Source of the DNA: CAWKAV01 sp963847735
Lineage (GTDB): Bacteria > Desulfobacterota > Desulfuromonadia > Desulfuromonadales > BM103
Length of the DNA stretch: 64,000 nt
Direction of reading: 5' to 3'
Assembly: GCA_963847735.1 (NCBI GenBank)
Contig: CAWKAV010000030.1
Location: forward strand, 18,619-82,618
Positions 16,904 through 25,075 of the stretch are shown here, piece by piece; the stretch's first letter is position 1, and each line of letters opens with the position of its first letter. The translations under genes and the position numbers were made by a program. Below the pieces are notes generated by a model. It saw only the letters and a program-made list of their open reading frames with translations. It had not been told where the DNA came from and did no database searches.

Positions 16904-17827
16904 TTAATATCCAGCCGTTTCCGACTCGATTGTTCTGACCATGTTGACCAGCCTCGGGCCGATGTCGTCCTCGAGCATGTGTTGGCGCAGCAGGAACGAT
17001 GGCGCTGCGCAGTTGAAGGTCAGCAGCCGGCAGCCGGCGATCGGCAGCATCGGCACGCCCACGGCATTGACGTCACTGCGCCAGTCGCCGATCGACAGGC
17101 AGAAGCCGTGGTCCTGGTAGTCGCGTAAAGCCTGCTCGATGCCTGCCATATGCTTCGGCCAGCGCTCGGGGTCGCGCTGGCGGATGTTGTTCATCAATTT
17201 TTCGCGTTCATCTTCCGGCAGACCGCATAAAAGTGCTCTGCCCATGGCGGTGGTTGCGATGGGGACACGGGTGCCGGGCTCGCGGCGCAGGGACACGGTG
17301 GCGGCTGTGCTGTGGCGGCCATCGAGGTAGACCATGCCGAGCCGGTCGCGGGAGCCAACCGAAACGACCGTGTGTGAATAGTCAGCAAGCTCCTGCATCA
17401 GGGGCCGGGCAATTTTCAGAACATCCATATTAGCCAGAAATGAAAAACCGAGCGAGAGGACGCCGGAGCCAAGTTGGTACTTGCCCAGCTTCTCATCGTG
17501 GTAGAGGTAGCCCATGCGGGTCAGGGTGTAGGTCAGGCGGGAGACGGTCGGTTTTGGAAGTCCGGTGCGAACCGAGATGTCCTGGTTTCCCAGATGTCGA
17601 TCGTTAGGTTTGAAACAGCGCAGAACCTCCAGGCCACGGGCCAGAGCCGTCACAAACTGGCGGTCCTTGTCGTTGTCTTGCAGAAGGTCGATGCCATCCC
17701 GCGCGATGAGCTCTGCTTTGCTGCCCCTGAGATTTAATGCTGTATTGTCATTCATGGGCGTTTGCTCCGGAGCCTTGCCGTTGGAGAACTCACGATCAGG
17801 AGAGGCCAAATATATTGGTGACCCCAT
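16904..17827 (-). CDS. IclR-family transcriptional regulator
   Basis: 307 aa from the ATG at 17827 (AAGGA about 10 bases ahead); an in-frame ATG at 17755 (GGAG 9 bases ahead) would give 283 aa. The winged helix-turn-helix covers about residues 55-115: VTALARGLEVLRCF then NQDISVRTGLPKPTVSRLTYTL. The C-terminal effector domain has AMGRALLCGLPEDER and a terminal region ending near LVNMVRTIES. It is encoded at the head of the leftward catabolic run and divergent from the rightward one, with two matching palindromes in the shared intergenic region. Most likely a local regulator responding to an aromatic or CoA-ester intermediate. Activator or repressor is not determined. Confidence 0.9.
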   Translation of the reverse strand: MGSPIYLASPDREFSNGKAPEQTPMNDNTALNLRGSKAELIARDGIDLLQDNDKDRQFVTALARGLEVLRCFKPNDRHLGNQDISVRTGLPKPTVSRLTYTLTRMGYLYHDEKLGKYQLGSGVLSLGFSFLANMDVLKIARPLMQELADYSHTVVSVGSRDRLGMVYLDGRHSTAATVSLRREPGTRVPIATTAMGRALLCGLPEDEREKLMNNIRQRDPERWPKHMAGIEQALRDYQDHGFCLSIGDWRSDVNAVGVPMLPIAGCRLLTFNCAAPSFLLRQHMLEDDIGPRLVNMVRTIESETAGY

Positions 17828-17851
17828 ATCGAGTTGTTCCTTGGTTTTTAA

Positions 17852-17880
17852 TCTCTACCTAAAAGGATAGTCCGTGTCAA
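17852..17880 (-). promoter_or_regulatory. Putative sigma-70 promoter for the leftward iclR operon
   Basis: On the minus strand TTGACA (17880-17875) is followed after 17 bases by TAGAGA (17857-17852). The -35 is a perfect match and the -10 is weak. A start near 17845 would leave a leader of about 18 bases before the ATG at 17827. A weak -10 would fit a regulated promoter. Confidence 0.4.
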
Positions 17881-17908
17881 GGAATAAAACAATGTTATTT
17901 GAAAATGT

Positions 17909-17925
17909 ATTTCGCACAGCGAAAT
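17909..17925. promoter_or_regulatory. Palindrome ATTTCGC-ACA-GCGAAAT, probable IclR operator 1
   Basis: A perfect 7-bp inverted repeat with a 3-base spacer. It nearly matches a second palindrome at 18119-18135; nothing with this pattern was noticed elsewhere in the window. It is about 30 bp upstream of the -35 of the putative iclR promoter. Length and architecture fit binding by a dimeric winged-helix regulator of the IclR family. Confidence 0.6.
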
Positions 17926-18070
17926 TATTTAACGGTGAACTGACGTGATATTTTCGTTGATATTATACAGTAAATGCGAATATATTTATGATTGTATATG
18001 AAATTATCTGCGTAAAAATAGCATGTTGCCAATATTACTCGACAACGGTAATTAATTATCAAGAAAAATA

Positions 18071-18099
18071 TTTACAAACGGAGTGTTGTCGGGTAGGAT
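18071..18099 (+). promoter_or_regulatory. Putative promoter of the rightward ring-degradation operon
   Basis: TTTACA (18071-18076), 17-base spacer, TAGGAT (18094-18099). The predicted start near 18106 would place operator 2 (centre 18127) about 20 bases downstream, where a bound regulator would block elongation. The leader before the ATG at 18247 would then be about 140 bases. Confidence 0.4.
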
Positions 18100-18118
18100 T
18101 CTTGATAAATGAAAGCGA

Positions 18119-18135
18119 GTTTCGCATTGCGAAAC
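18119..18135. promoter_or_regulatory. Palindrome GTTTCGC-ATT-GCGAAAC, probable IclR operator 2
   Basis: A perfect inverted repeat (8-bp arms around one base, or 7-bp arms around ATT). It shares the TTTCGC/GCGAAA arms with the site at 17909-17925. Centre-to-centre distance is 210 bp. It lies just downstream of the candidate rightward promoter and inside a spurious upstream extension of the next gene, which supports non-coding function for this stretch. Confidence 0.6.
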
Positions 18136-18246
18136 ATGTTTGATTGCTGTCAGATGACAAGACTCGCTGCAAGATGTTGCGTCCAGCAGCTAAGTAATCT
18201 CCTAAACCTTATATGTCGGACAATCTATTTAAAAGAGGGCAAGCGA

Positions 18247-20262
18247 ATGAAACCTATTACAACTGTAGGCGTTGTTGGTGCTGGGACCATGGGCGCGGCC
18301 ATCGCTCAACACTTTGTCATGAAGGGCCTGTCGGTCATTCTGGTTGATCAGCAGCAGCAATTTCTGGATCGTGGCCTTGCCACCATGCGCGCATCACTGG
18401 CAGAGGCCTTGCAGCGCGGCCTGATCGATCAGCAGACCTTTGATGAGATCCTCGGCAGGTTGCACTGTACGGTCGACAAGTCCGAACTGGCAAAGGCTGG
18501 CCTGGTGGTCGAGGCGATCTTCGAAAATCTTCAAGTGAAAAAGGCTCTGTTTGCCGAACTGGAACAGATCGTTGACAAGGACTGCATCCTGGCCAGCAAT
18601 ACGTCCTCGTTCCTGATCACTGAAATTGCCGCCGGTCTTAAGTCCGCCGGGCGCGTGGTCGGAGTCCACTATTTTTACCATGCTGCCAAGAACAAGCTGG
18701 TCGAGCTGATCCCCGGCAAACAATCGTCGCCGGAGATCGTCGCTGCCCTGGAAAACTTCTACACATTCTATAGCAAGACACCGATCCTGGTGAAAGATGC
18801 TCCCGGCTTTGCCGTCAACCGTTTCTTCGTGCCCTGGTTGAACGAAGCGGCCCGCCTCTACGAGGAAGGTTACGGCAGCATCGACTTCATTGATCGTATC
18901 GCCTGCAAAGTCTTCGGCGTCGGTATGGGTCCCTTCGCGCTGATGAACGCGACCGGCGTGCCGATCGGCAGGCATGCCGCTGATGGCCTGGCCAGTGTCC
19001 TCGGCGATTTTTATGCACCGGCAGAAGTTCTCTGCCAACAGGTCGAGGCCAAACAGAATTGGGATCTGGCCGACACCCGGCTGCTCGCTGGCGGGTCGAA
19101 CCAGGAGGCTGTCGTCACCCGCCGCCTGGTTGGAGCCAGCCTCGGTGTGGCGGCGCAGATGGTTGAAGAAGGGGTCGTCAATGCGACCTCGGCCGATCTG
19201 GGCGCACGTGCCGGGTTGCGTTGGCCGGCCGGTCCCTTCGAGCTGCTCCAGAATCTCGGTACCGCAAAAGTCGCCGGCATGGTGGAGAGCGTCTTCTCTG
19301 CCTGGAACCTGGCGGTTCCGGCCATTCTGACCGATCCGTCTCTGGCCCATAAACTGCAGCTCGATTGGGTGACGACCGAGGTGATCGGCGACGCCGGTTT
19401 TATTATTTTCGACCTTCCGGACCGCATGAACCCGCTCGGTGAAACGGTGATGAGTCAGTTGGACCGATGTGTCGATGAGCTCAATGCCCGCACCGATATC
19501 AGCAGAATCTTTCTGCATGGCAAGGGCAAGGCGTTTATCGCCGGCGCCGACGTCAAGTTTTTCCACGATGCAATGCTTGCCGGTGACCTGCAGCGGATCC
19601 ATAGCTTCGCGGCGTTCGGCCAGCGCGTGCTGAACAAGATCAGTGCTTCCAGCAAGGCCACTTATGCCTATCTCGACGGCATGGCGCTCGGCGGCGGACT
19701 TGAGCTGGCTTTGGCCTGCGATTACCGGATCGGTACAAAAAATTCGTTGCTGGCCTTCCCGGAGACCGGTATCGGTATCTATCCCGGACTCGGCGGCACC
19801 CAGCGTACCAGTCGCCTGATCGGTATCGCCCGCACCAAGCAGCTGGTTGCCAGCGGTCAGTTCCTCAACGCCAGGCAGGCTTTTGCCTATGGTATGATCG
19901 ACACCATCATGGAGCCGCTGCTCGACTGGCGGGATCTGGCAAAAGTGTCCGTCGACAAGGCCCAGGCCGGCCGTACCGAAGAGAATGCGCAGGACGTTGA
20001 ATTCTGCCATTTCAATGGCGATCCTGGCGATCCGCTTCTGGCCCGTGAGGAATTTGCGAAACTGGCCAAGTCCATCAGCCGCAAGGCGCCGCTTGCCTTG
20101 CAGGCTGCCATGAGCCTGATCGACAAGGGTTTCGAGCTGGATCTTCAGGCCGGGTTGCAGATGGAGCTCGATGGCATGATCGCCATCTTTGCCACTGAAG
20201 ACGCTATGACCGGCATGTCAAGTTTCCTGACCGGCCAGAGACCGAACTATGTTGGAAAATAA
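18247..20262 (+). CDS. Fused 3-hydroxyacyl-CoA dehydrogenase/enoyl-CoA hydratase
   Basis: 671 aa from the ATG at 18247 (AGAGGG upstream); an open extension to 18109 is rejected because it covers the operator and lacks homology. Order: NAD-binding HADH domain (VGVVGAGTMGAAIAQHF at 7-23), two HADH C-terminal domains (APGFAVNRFFVPWLNEAARL and RLVGASLGVAAQMVEEG), then a crotonase domain from about residue 395 with AFIAGADVKFF, DGMALGGGLELALACD and PETGIGIYPGLGGTQR, retaining both expected acidic catalytic residues. This dehydrogenase-first order is the reverse of FadB. In the dehydrogenase, the usual H-F-F-N-P stretch reads HYFYHA. First gene of the operon. It should oxidise and hydrate the ring-opened dicarboxylyl-CoA chain. 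Confidence 0.92.
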   Translation: MKPITTVGVVGAGTMGAAIAQHFVMKGLSVILVDQQQQFLDRGLATMRASLAEALQRGLIDQQTFDEILGRLHCTVDKSELAKAGLVVEAIFENLQVKKALFAELEQIVDKDCILASNTSSFLITEIAAGLKSAGRVVGVHYFYHAAKNKLVELIPGKQSSPEIVAALENFYTFYSKTPILVKDAPGFAVNRFFVPWLNEAARLYEEGYGSIDFIDRIACKVFGVGMGPFALMNATGVPIGRHAADGLASVLGDFYAPAEVLCQQVEAKQNWDLADTRLLAGGSNQEAVVTRRLVGASLGVAAQMVEEGVVNATSADLGARAGLRWPAGPFELLQNLGTAKVAGMVESVFSAWNLAVPAILTDPSLAHKLQLDWVTTEVIGDAGFIIFDLPDRMNPLGETVMSQLDRCVDELNARTDISRIFLHGKGKAFIAGADVKFFHDAMLAGDLQRIHSFAAFGQRVLNKISASSKATYAYLDGMALGGGLELALACDYRIGTKNSLLAFPETGIGIYPGLGGTQRTSRLIGIARTKQLVASGQFLNARQAFAYGMIDTIMEPLLDWRDLAKVSVDKAQAGRTEENAQDVEFCHFNGDPGDPLLAREEFAKLAKSISRKAPLALQAAMSLIDKGFELDLQAGLQMELDGMIAIFATEDAMTGMSSFLTGQRPNYVGK

Positions 20263-20309
20263 TAATCAACAAGATATATGCTTCTAAAACAATAATTTGA
20301 GGAGACATC

Positions 20310-21575
20310 ATGAAAGCAATGGTTCAAGGATTTCACAACAAGCAGGTCGGCTGTGGTGCGCTTTTTGAGGATGTCTACCTGCTCGAAGGGAAACGCACCC
20401 CGTTCGGCAAGTACACCGGCAGCCTCTCGACAGTGTCACCGACCGACCTGGGAATTCTCGCCAGCCGTGCCGCGATCGAAGCCAGTGGAGTGCCGGCCAG
20501 CGATATTGACCAGACCATCGTTGCCAACATCGGCCAGGCCAGTGCAGACTGCTTCTTTCTGCCGCGCCACATCGCCCTTTACAGCGGTGCTTCTATCGAG
20601 AGTACTGCTCTCCTGACCCAGCGAATCTGCGGTTCGGGAATCGAACTGCTGGGGCAGGCCGCAGAGCAGATCGCTCTCGGCAAGGCCAACCTGGTGCTGG
20701 GTTGCGGTACAGACGCCATGAGTCGCTTCCCGCTCGCCTCCTATTCTGCACGGCAAGGTTTTCAGCTGGGACAGCCCGAGTTCATTGATCTGCTCTGGGA
20801 AGCCCTCAACGATACCGCGGCCGTGCCTATGGGCTGCACTGCCGATAACCTGGCCAGGGAGTTCACTTTGACGCGGCAGGAAGTTGATGCTTTTGCCTTT
20901 CGCAGCCAGCAGCGCTATGCCAACGCCCAGGCAGCCGACTTTTTTCAGCAGGAGATCGTACCGGTCGCAGCCAAGGGCGTGCTGGAGATGGACAATTTCA
21001 AACCGCGCAAATATCGCTGCAACGGTCGCGACGGTATCAGCGCTGATGAGCATCCGCGCCAGGCCACCATGGAGCAGTTGGCCAAACTGCCATTTGTCTT
21101 CAGCAAAGAGGGCCCGACCACTGCCGGCAGCGCCTCGGGCATTGTCGATGGTGCCGCAGCTCTGCTGGTCGCCTCGGGTGACTACGTGCGCGCCAACGGT
21201 TTGAAGCCGCTGGGCAGGATACGCGGATTTGCGTCGACCGGCGTGCTGCCCGAAATCATGGGCATAGGACCGGTGCCGGCAATCCGCATGCTGCTCGACA
21301 AGGCCGGCCTGTCCATCAACGACATCGACCGTTTTGAAATCAATGAAGCCTTTTCGGCACAGTGCCTGGCAGTAGCCAGGGCGCTGGAGCTTGACCAGGA
21401 CAAACTCAACGTTAACGGTGGTGCGATTGCCATCGGTCATCCTCTCGGTGCGACCGGTGTGCGCCTGGCTTTGACCTGCCTGAAAACCCTGCAGCGCGAC
21501 AGCAAGCAATTGGGCATCGCTTCGGCCTGCATCGGCGGCGGGCAGGGCATCGCCATGATCATGGAGGCCTGCTGA
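20310..21575 (+). CDS. Thiolase family acetyl-CoA acyltransferase 1
   Basis: 421 aa with the thiolase nucleophile Cys107 in RICGSG, His377 in GHPLGATG and the acid/base Cys407 in ACIGGGQG; all three catalytic positions are present. The N-terminus is about 20 residues longer than usual. Strong ribosome site GAGGAG before the ATG. It would cleave a 3-oxoacyl-CoA (such as 3-oxopimelyl-CoA or a shorter intermediate) with CoA. It overlaps the next gene by one base, so translation is coupled. Confidence 0.93.
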   Translation: MKAMVQGFHNKQVGCGALFEDVYLLEGKRTPFGKYTGSLSTVSPTDLGILASRAAIEASGVPASDIDQTIVANIGQASADCFFLPRHIALYSGASIESTALLTQRICGSGIELLGQAAEQIALGKANLVLGCGTDAMSRFPLASYSARQGFQLGQPEFIDLLWEALNDTAAVPMGCTADNLAREFTLTRQEVDAFAFRSQQRYANAQAADFFQQEIVPVAAKGVLEMDNFKPRKYRCNGRDGISADEHPRQATMEQLAKLPFVFSKEGPTTAGSASGIVDGAAALLVASGDYVRANGLKPLGRIRGFASTGVLPEIMGIGPVPAIRMLLDKAGLSINDIDRFEINEAFSAQCLAVARALELDQDKLNVNGGAIAIGHPLGATGVRLALTCLKTLQRDSKQLGIASACIGGGQGIAMIMEAC

Positions 21576-22342
21576 TGGCCACAGGGCGGAATGACACCGC
21601 AAACCGGGTGGTCGTGATCACCGGCGCAGGTCAGGGTATAGGGGCTGCCATAGCGCGCCGATTTGCCGATCAGGGTGCACGCCTGGCCCTGGCAGATGTC
21701 AACGCCGAACACTTGCGTCAACTGGTCGCAAGCCTGGAAGCTTCCGGCTGTGAAGTTTTACCGGTCACTGTTGATGTCGCCTGCAAGCAGCAGGTCCAGC
21801 AGATGGTGGCACAGGTTCTCGAAAAGTTCGGCGGCATCGACGTGCTGGTCAATAATGCCGGTATCATCCGTGACAACCTGATCAGCAACATCTCCGAGCA
21901 GGATTGGGACCAGGTCCTTGATGTCAACCTCAAGGGAGCTTTCCTCTGCTGTCAGGCGGTTTTCCCAACTCTGAAAAGTCAGCGTTACGGCAAGATCGTC
22001 AATATTGTCTCGCGCGCCTGGCTCGGCAGTATCGGCCAGGCCAACTATACTGCCAGCAAGGGGGGACTGGTCAGCCTGACCCGCTCGCTGGCCCTCGAAT
22101 TCGCCCGCTTCCAGATTAATGTCAACGCAGTAGCGCCGGGAGCGATCGACTCGCCGATGACCCAGGGGCTGAGCGACGAGGCGCGCGAACGCTTGATTCG
22201 CATGCAGCCGACCGGCAAGATGGGCAAGGTCGAGGATATCGCCGCTGCTGTGGCCTTTCTGGCTTCGGAAGATGCCGAGTTCATTACCGGCCAGGTGCTG
22301 CATGTCGACGGCGGCAAGAGCTGCGGGCTGCTGTCACTCTAA
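21575..22342 (+). CDS. Short-chain dehydrogenase/reductase, BadH-like
   Basis: 255 aa classical SDR. Cofactor motif TGAGQGIGAAIARRF near 16-30, NNAG at 93-96, and catalytic Ser146, Tyr158, Lys162 in VSRAWLGSIGQANYTASKGG. It ends with the GQVLHVDGG motif. The length equals that of BadH, the 2-hydroxycyclohexanecarboxyl-CoA dehydrogenase of Rhodopseudomonas, and the context fits an alicyclic or 3-hydroxyacyl-CoA substrate. A FabG-like role cannot be excluded from the sequence. Confidence 0.85.
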   Translation: MATGRNDTANRVVVITGAGQGIGAAIARRFADQGARLALADVNAEHLRQLVASLEASGCEVLPVTVDVACKQQVQQMVAQVLEKFGGIDVLVNNAGIIRDNLISNISEQDWDQVLDVNLKGAFLCCQAVFPTLKSQRYGKIVNIVSRAWLGSIGQANYTASKGGLVSLTRSLALEFARFQINVNAVAPGAIDSPMTQGLSDEARERLIRMQPTGKMGKVEDIAAAVAFLASEDAEFITGQVLHVDGGKSCGLLSL

Positions 22343-22351
22343 AGGACAACC

Positions 22352-23497
22352 ATGAACGCTTACCTGGTCGAAGCCAAACGGACCGCGATCGGCAAGGCCC
22401 ATCCTGACAAAGGGTTGTTTCGCGAGGTGCGGGCTGACGAGATGCTTGCGGCCCTGATGCGCGGATTGCTTGATGGCATCAATGCCGATGAAGCTTTGAC
22501 CGGGATGATCGACGATGTCTATATCGGTTGTGTCGGTCAGCATCTGGAACAGGGTAAAAATATCGCTCGTCTCTCGTTGCTGCTGGCCGGGCTGCCCGCG
22601 TCTCTACCGGGCGTCACCATCAATCGCCTCTGTGCCTCCAGTTTGCAGGCCTTCAATTTTGCCGCCTCGACGATTGCCGCCGGCAACGCCGACCTGCTGC
22701 TGGCCGGTGGCGTCGAGCATATGGGGCATGTGCCGATGGCGGCGGCGCTTAATTACAACCAGCAGCTGCTCGATCGCTACGAGTTCCCTTTTACCAACAT
22801 GGGGTTGACCGCAGAGAAGGTTGCGCAGCTCTACTCGATCAGCCGTGTCGAGCAGGATGAGTTCGCCGTTGAGAGTCACCGCCGGGCGGTGGCCGCGCAA
22901 CAGGCCGGCCACTTTGCCAGGGAGATTCTGTCCATCCCGGTCGGTGACTCGGTCGCAGACCATGATCAGTCGCCGCGCTCCGGCACTAACAGTACCGATC
23001 TCGCTAAGCTGAAAACGATCTTCATGGAGAACGGCACCGTCACAGCGGGCAACAGTTCGCCTCTCAACGATGGCGCCAGCCTGAGCCTGCTCGCCTCCGA
23101 TGTTGCCTGCGAGCGCCTCGCGCTGCAGCGCCGGGCCCGGGTGGTCGATTTTGCCGTGGTCGGCCTCGATCCCTGTCAGATGGGCATGGGGCCGGTTCCG
23201 GCGATTCGCAAGCTGTTGCAGAAAACCGGCCTCTCGGTTGATGATATCGATCTTTTCGAGCTGAACGAGGCCTTTGCCAGCCAGGCGATCGCCTGCGTGA
23301 ATGAATTGCAGCTGCCTTCCGAAAAGGTCAATCCCTGGGGCGGTGCCATTGCTCTCGGTCATCCGTTGGGGTCGACCGGCACCCGATTGATCACCACCTT
23401 GCTGAATGGTCTCGAGTTCAGCGGTGGCCGATACGGGATCGCCTCGTTGTGCATCGGCCACGGGCAGGGCATGGCGACCCTGATTGAAAGGCTGTAG
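22352..23497 (+). CDS. Thiolase family acetyl-CoA acyltransferase 2
   Basis: 381 aa. Catalytic Cys94 in NRLCASS, His337 in GHPLGSTG and Cys367 in LCIGHGQG. It is distinct from the first thiolase: the second loop is GNADLLLAGGVEHMGHVPM rather than a LVLGCGTDAMSRFP-type loop. Two thiolases in one operon suggest two different chain-length or branch-specific cleavages (for example C7 dicarboxylyl versus acetoacetyl), which is inference. Confidence 0.92.
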   Translation: MNAYLVEAKRTAIGKAHPDKGLFREVRADEMLAALMRGLLDGINADEALTGMIDDVYIGCVGQHLEQGKNIARLSLLLAGLPASLPGVTINRLCASSLQAFNFAASTIAAGNADLLLAGGVEHMGHVPMAAALNYNQQLLDRYEFPFTNMGLTAEKVAQLYSISRVEQDEFAVESHRRAVAAQQAGHFAREILSIPVGDSVADHDQSPRSGTNSTDLAKLKTIFMENGTVTAGNSSPLNDGASLSLLASDVACERLALQRRARVVDFAVVGLDPCQMGMGPVPAIRKLLQKTGLSVDDIDLFELNEAFASQAIACVNELQLPSEKVNPWGGAIALGHPLGSTGTRLITTLLNGLEFSGGRYGIASLCIGHGQGMATLIERL

Positions 23498-23506
23498 AGG
23501 GCGATC

Positions 23507-23983
23507 ATGAAGAAACACTCCGAAATTGACGTTGAAGTCCGTTATGCCGAAACCGACCAGATGGGCATCGTCCATCACGCCAACTACCTGGTCTGGTTCG
23601 AGCTGGCCCGGACCCGCTTCTGTGCCGAGACCGGCAAATCCTATCCGGAGATCGAAGCGCTCGGTTACTTCCTGATCATCACCAGAGCGCAGCAGGACTA
23701 CCGGTTGGCGGCCTGCTACGGCGATACGGTCAGGGTCTCCTGCTGGCTCGACTGGGTGGCGAGTCGCAGCCTGCAATTCGGCTACCGGGTCATGCGTGGC
23801 GACCAGCTGCTCTCGACCGGCTTTACCAGGCATCTCTGGGTGAGAAAAGAATCAAGGCGGCCTTGCAGTATGCCGGACAGCCTGCGTGACATATATTTAA
23901 AGTTTGCCGACCAGTCAACCTTTCAAGGACCTGATGACAAGAAACCTCAAAACGATTCACAGGAGAAGACACCATGTCCATAG
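23507..23983 (+). CDS. Acyl-CoA thioesterase (4HBT/YbgC hot-dog family)
   Basis: 158 aa hot-dog fold protein. RYAETDQMGIVHHANYLVWF near residues 12-31 carries the catalytic Asp17 of the 4-hydroxybenzoyl-CoA thioesterase class. The tail after about residue 135 is polar and rich in Lys and Gln. Its last codons overlap the start of had by 10 bp. Role may be to release CoA from dead-end aryl- or alicyclic-CoA intermediates. GAGGGCG precedes the start. Confidence 0.85.
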   Translation: MKKHSEIDVEVRYAETDQMGIVHHANYLVWFELARTRFCAETGKSYPEIEALGYFLIITRAQQDYRLAACYGDTVRVSCWLDWVASRSLQFGYRVMRGDQLLSTGFTRHLWVRKESRRPCSMPDSLRDIYLKFADQSTFQGPDDKKPQNDSQEKTPCP

Positions 23984-25044
23984 CTGCCTATCGCTGGATG
24001 ATGAATGGAGTGAATGAACCACTGACCCGACAGGAATTCGAAGCACGGGCCGGTGCGGGTGAGGTGGTGGTCGAGGTCGCCGGATGCGGGGTCTGTCACA
24101 CTGATCTGGGTTTCTACTATAATGGCGTGCGCACCAACGCAGAGCTGCCGCTGGCCCTCGGTCATGAAATCAGCGGCCGGGTGGTCGCTGCGGGTGATGG
24201 TGCTGGCGACTGGCTGAACAGGGCGGTGATCATCCCGGCGGTGATCCCCTGCGGCCAGTGCGATCTCTGCAAACGTGGCAAGGGCACCATCTGCCGCAGC
24301 CAGAAGATGCCCGGCAACGACATCCAGGGCGGTTTTGCCAGCCATATTGTCGTGCCGATCCGGGGGCTCTGTCCGGTCGATGAGCAACGTCTGGCGGCGT
24401 CCGGGCTGCAGCTTGCCGATGTCTCGGTGGTGGCTGATGCCGTGACCACCCCTTACCAGGCGGTTTACCAGGCCGGTGTCACACCGGGCAGCCTGGCCAT
24501 TGTGGTTGGCGTCGGCGGTGTGGGCGGCTATTGCGTACAGATGGCGAAAGCCTTTGGCGCAACAGTGGTTGCCATCGACATCGACCCGGACAAACTGTCT
24601 TCTATCGCCGCCCATGGTGCGGCGGCAACCTTCAATGCCCGCGAACTGGACGGCCGCGAGATGAAAAAGGCGGTCAGCGCCTTTGCCAGAGCGAACGGCC
24701 TGCCATCCACCGAGTGGTTTATCTTCGAGTGTTCCGGGACCAGGCCAGGACAGGAATCAGCATACGGACTGATGGTGCACGGCTCAACTTTAAGCGTGGT
24801 CGGCTTCACCATGGACAAGGTGGACATCCGTCTCTCCAACCTGATGGCCTTCCACGCCCGCGCCCTCGGCAACTGGGGCTGCCTGCCGGAGCACTACCCG
24901 GCTGCGCTCGGCCTGGTGCTCGACGGCAAGATCGATCTGAAGGCTTTTGTCGAGCAAAAACCGCTCAGCGCCATCAACACGGTTTTCGATGACGTCCATC
25001 ACCAGAGAATGAAACGTCGCGCCATTCTGGTACCCGACGCCTGA
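23974..25044 (+). CDS. had: 6-hydroxycyclohex-1-ene-1-carbonyl-CoA dehydrogenase
   Basis: 356 aa zinc-type medium-chain dehydrogenase. Cys38 and Cys41 lie in AGCGVCHTDLGFYYNG. GHEISGRVV follows, then the structural zinc site CGQCDLCKRGKGTIC, and the cofactor loop GVGGVGGYCVQMAKAFG near 180. The segment YNGVRTNAELPLALGHEISG and immediate linkage to oah and dch identify it as the enzyme that oxidises the 6-hydroxy monoenoyl-CoA to the 6-oxo compound with NAD in the benzoyl-CoA pathway (Had in Thauera, BamQ in Geobacter). The ribosome site AGGAGA lies inside the preceding gene. Confidence 0.93.
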   Translation: MSIAAYRWMMNGVNEPLTRQEFEARAGAGEVVVEVAGCGVCHTDLGFYYNGVRTNAELPLALGHEISGRVVAAGDGAGDWLNRAVIIPAVIPCGQCDLCKRGKGTICRSQKMPGNDIQGGFASHIVVPIRGLCPVDEQRLAASGLQLADVSVVADAVTTPYQAVYQAGVTPGSLAIVVGVGGVGGYCVQMAKAFGATVVAIDIDPDKLSSIAAHGAAATFNARELDGREMKKAVSAFARANGLPSTEWFIFECSGTRPGQESAYGLMVHGSTLSVVGFTMDKVDIRLSNLMAFHARALGNWGCLPEHYPAALGLVLDGKIDLKAFVEQKPLSAINTVFDDVHHQRMKRRAILVPDA

Positions 25045-25075
25045 TATTTTAAAAAGTTTTCGAGGAGGTTTAACC

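Noticed and set aside
18109..18246. N-terminal extension of the dehydrogenase/hydratase fusion
   Set aside because: It overlaps the palindromic operator and the predicted transcript start, has no homology, and the ATG at 18247 has a good ribosome site.
18394..20010. 538-codon open frame antisense to the dehydrogenase/hydratase fusion
   Set aside because: Opposite-strand shadow; the plus-strand gene has complete motifs and a ribosome site.
20436..21602. Long antisense frame across the first thiolase and the start of the SDR gene
   Set aside because: Shadow of two certain genes; no motifs.
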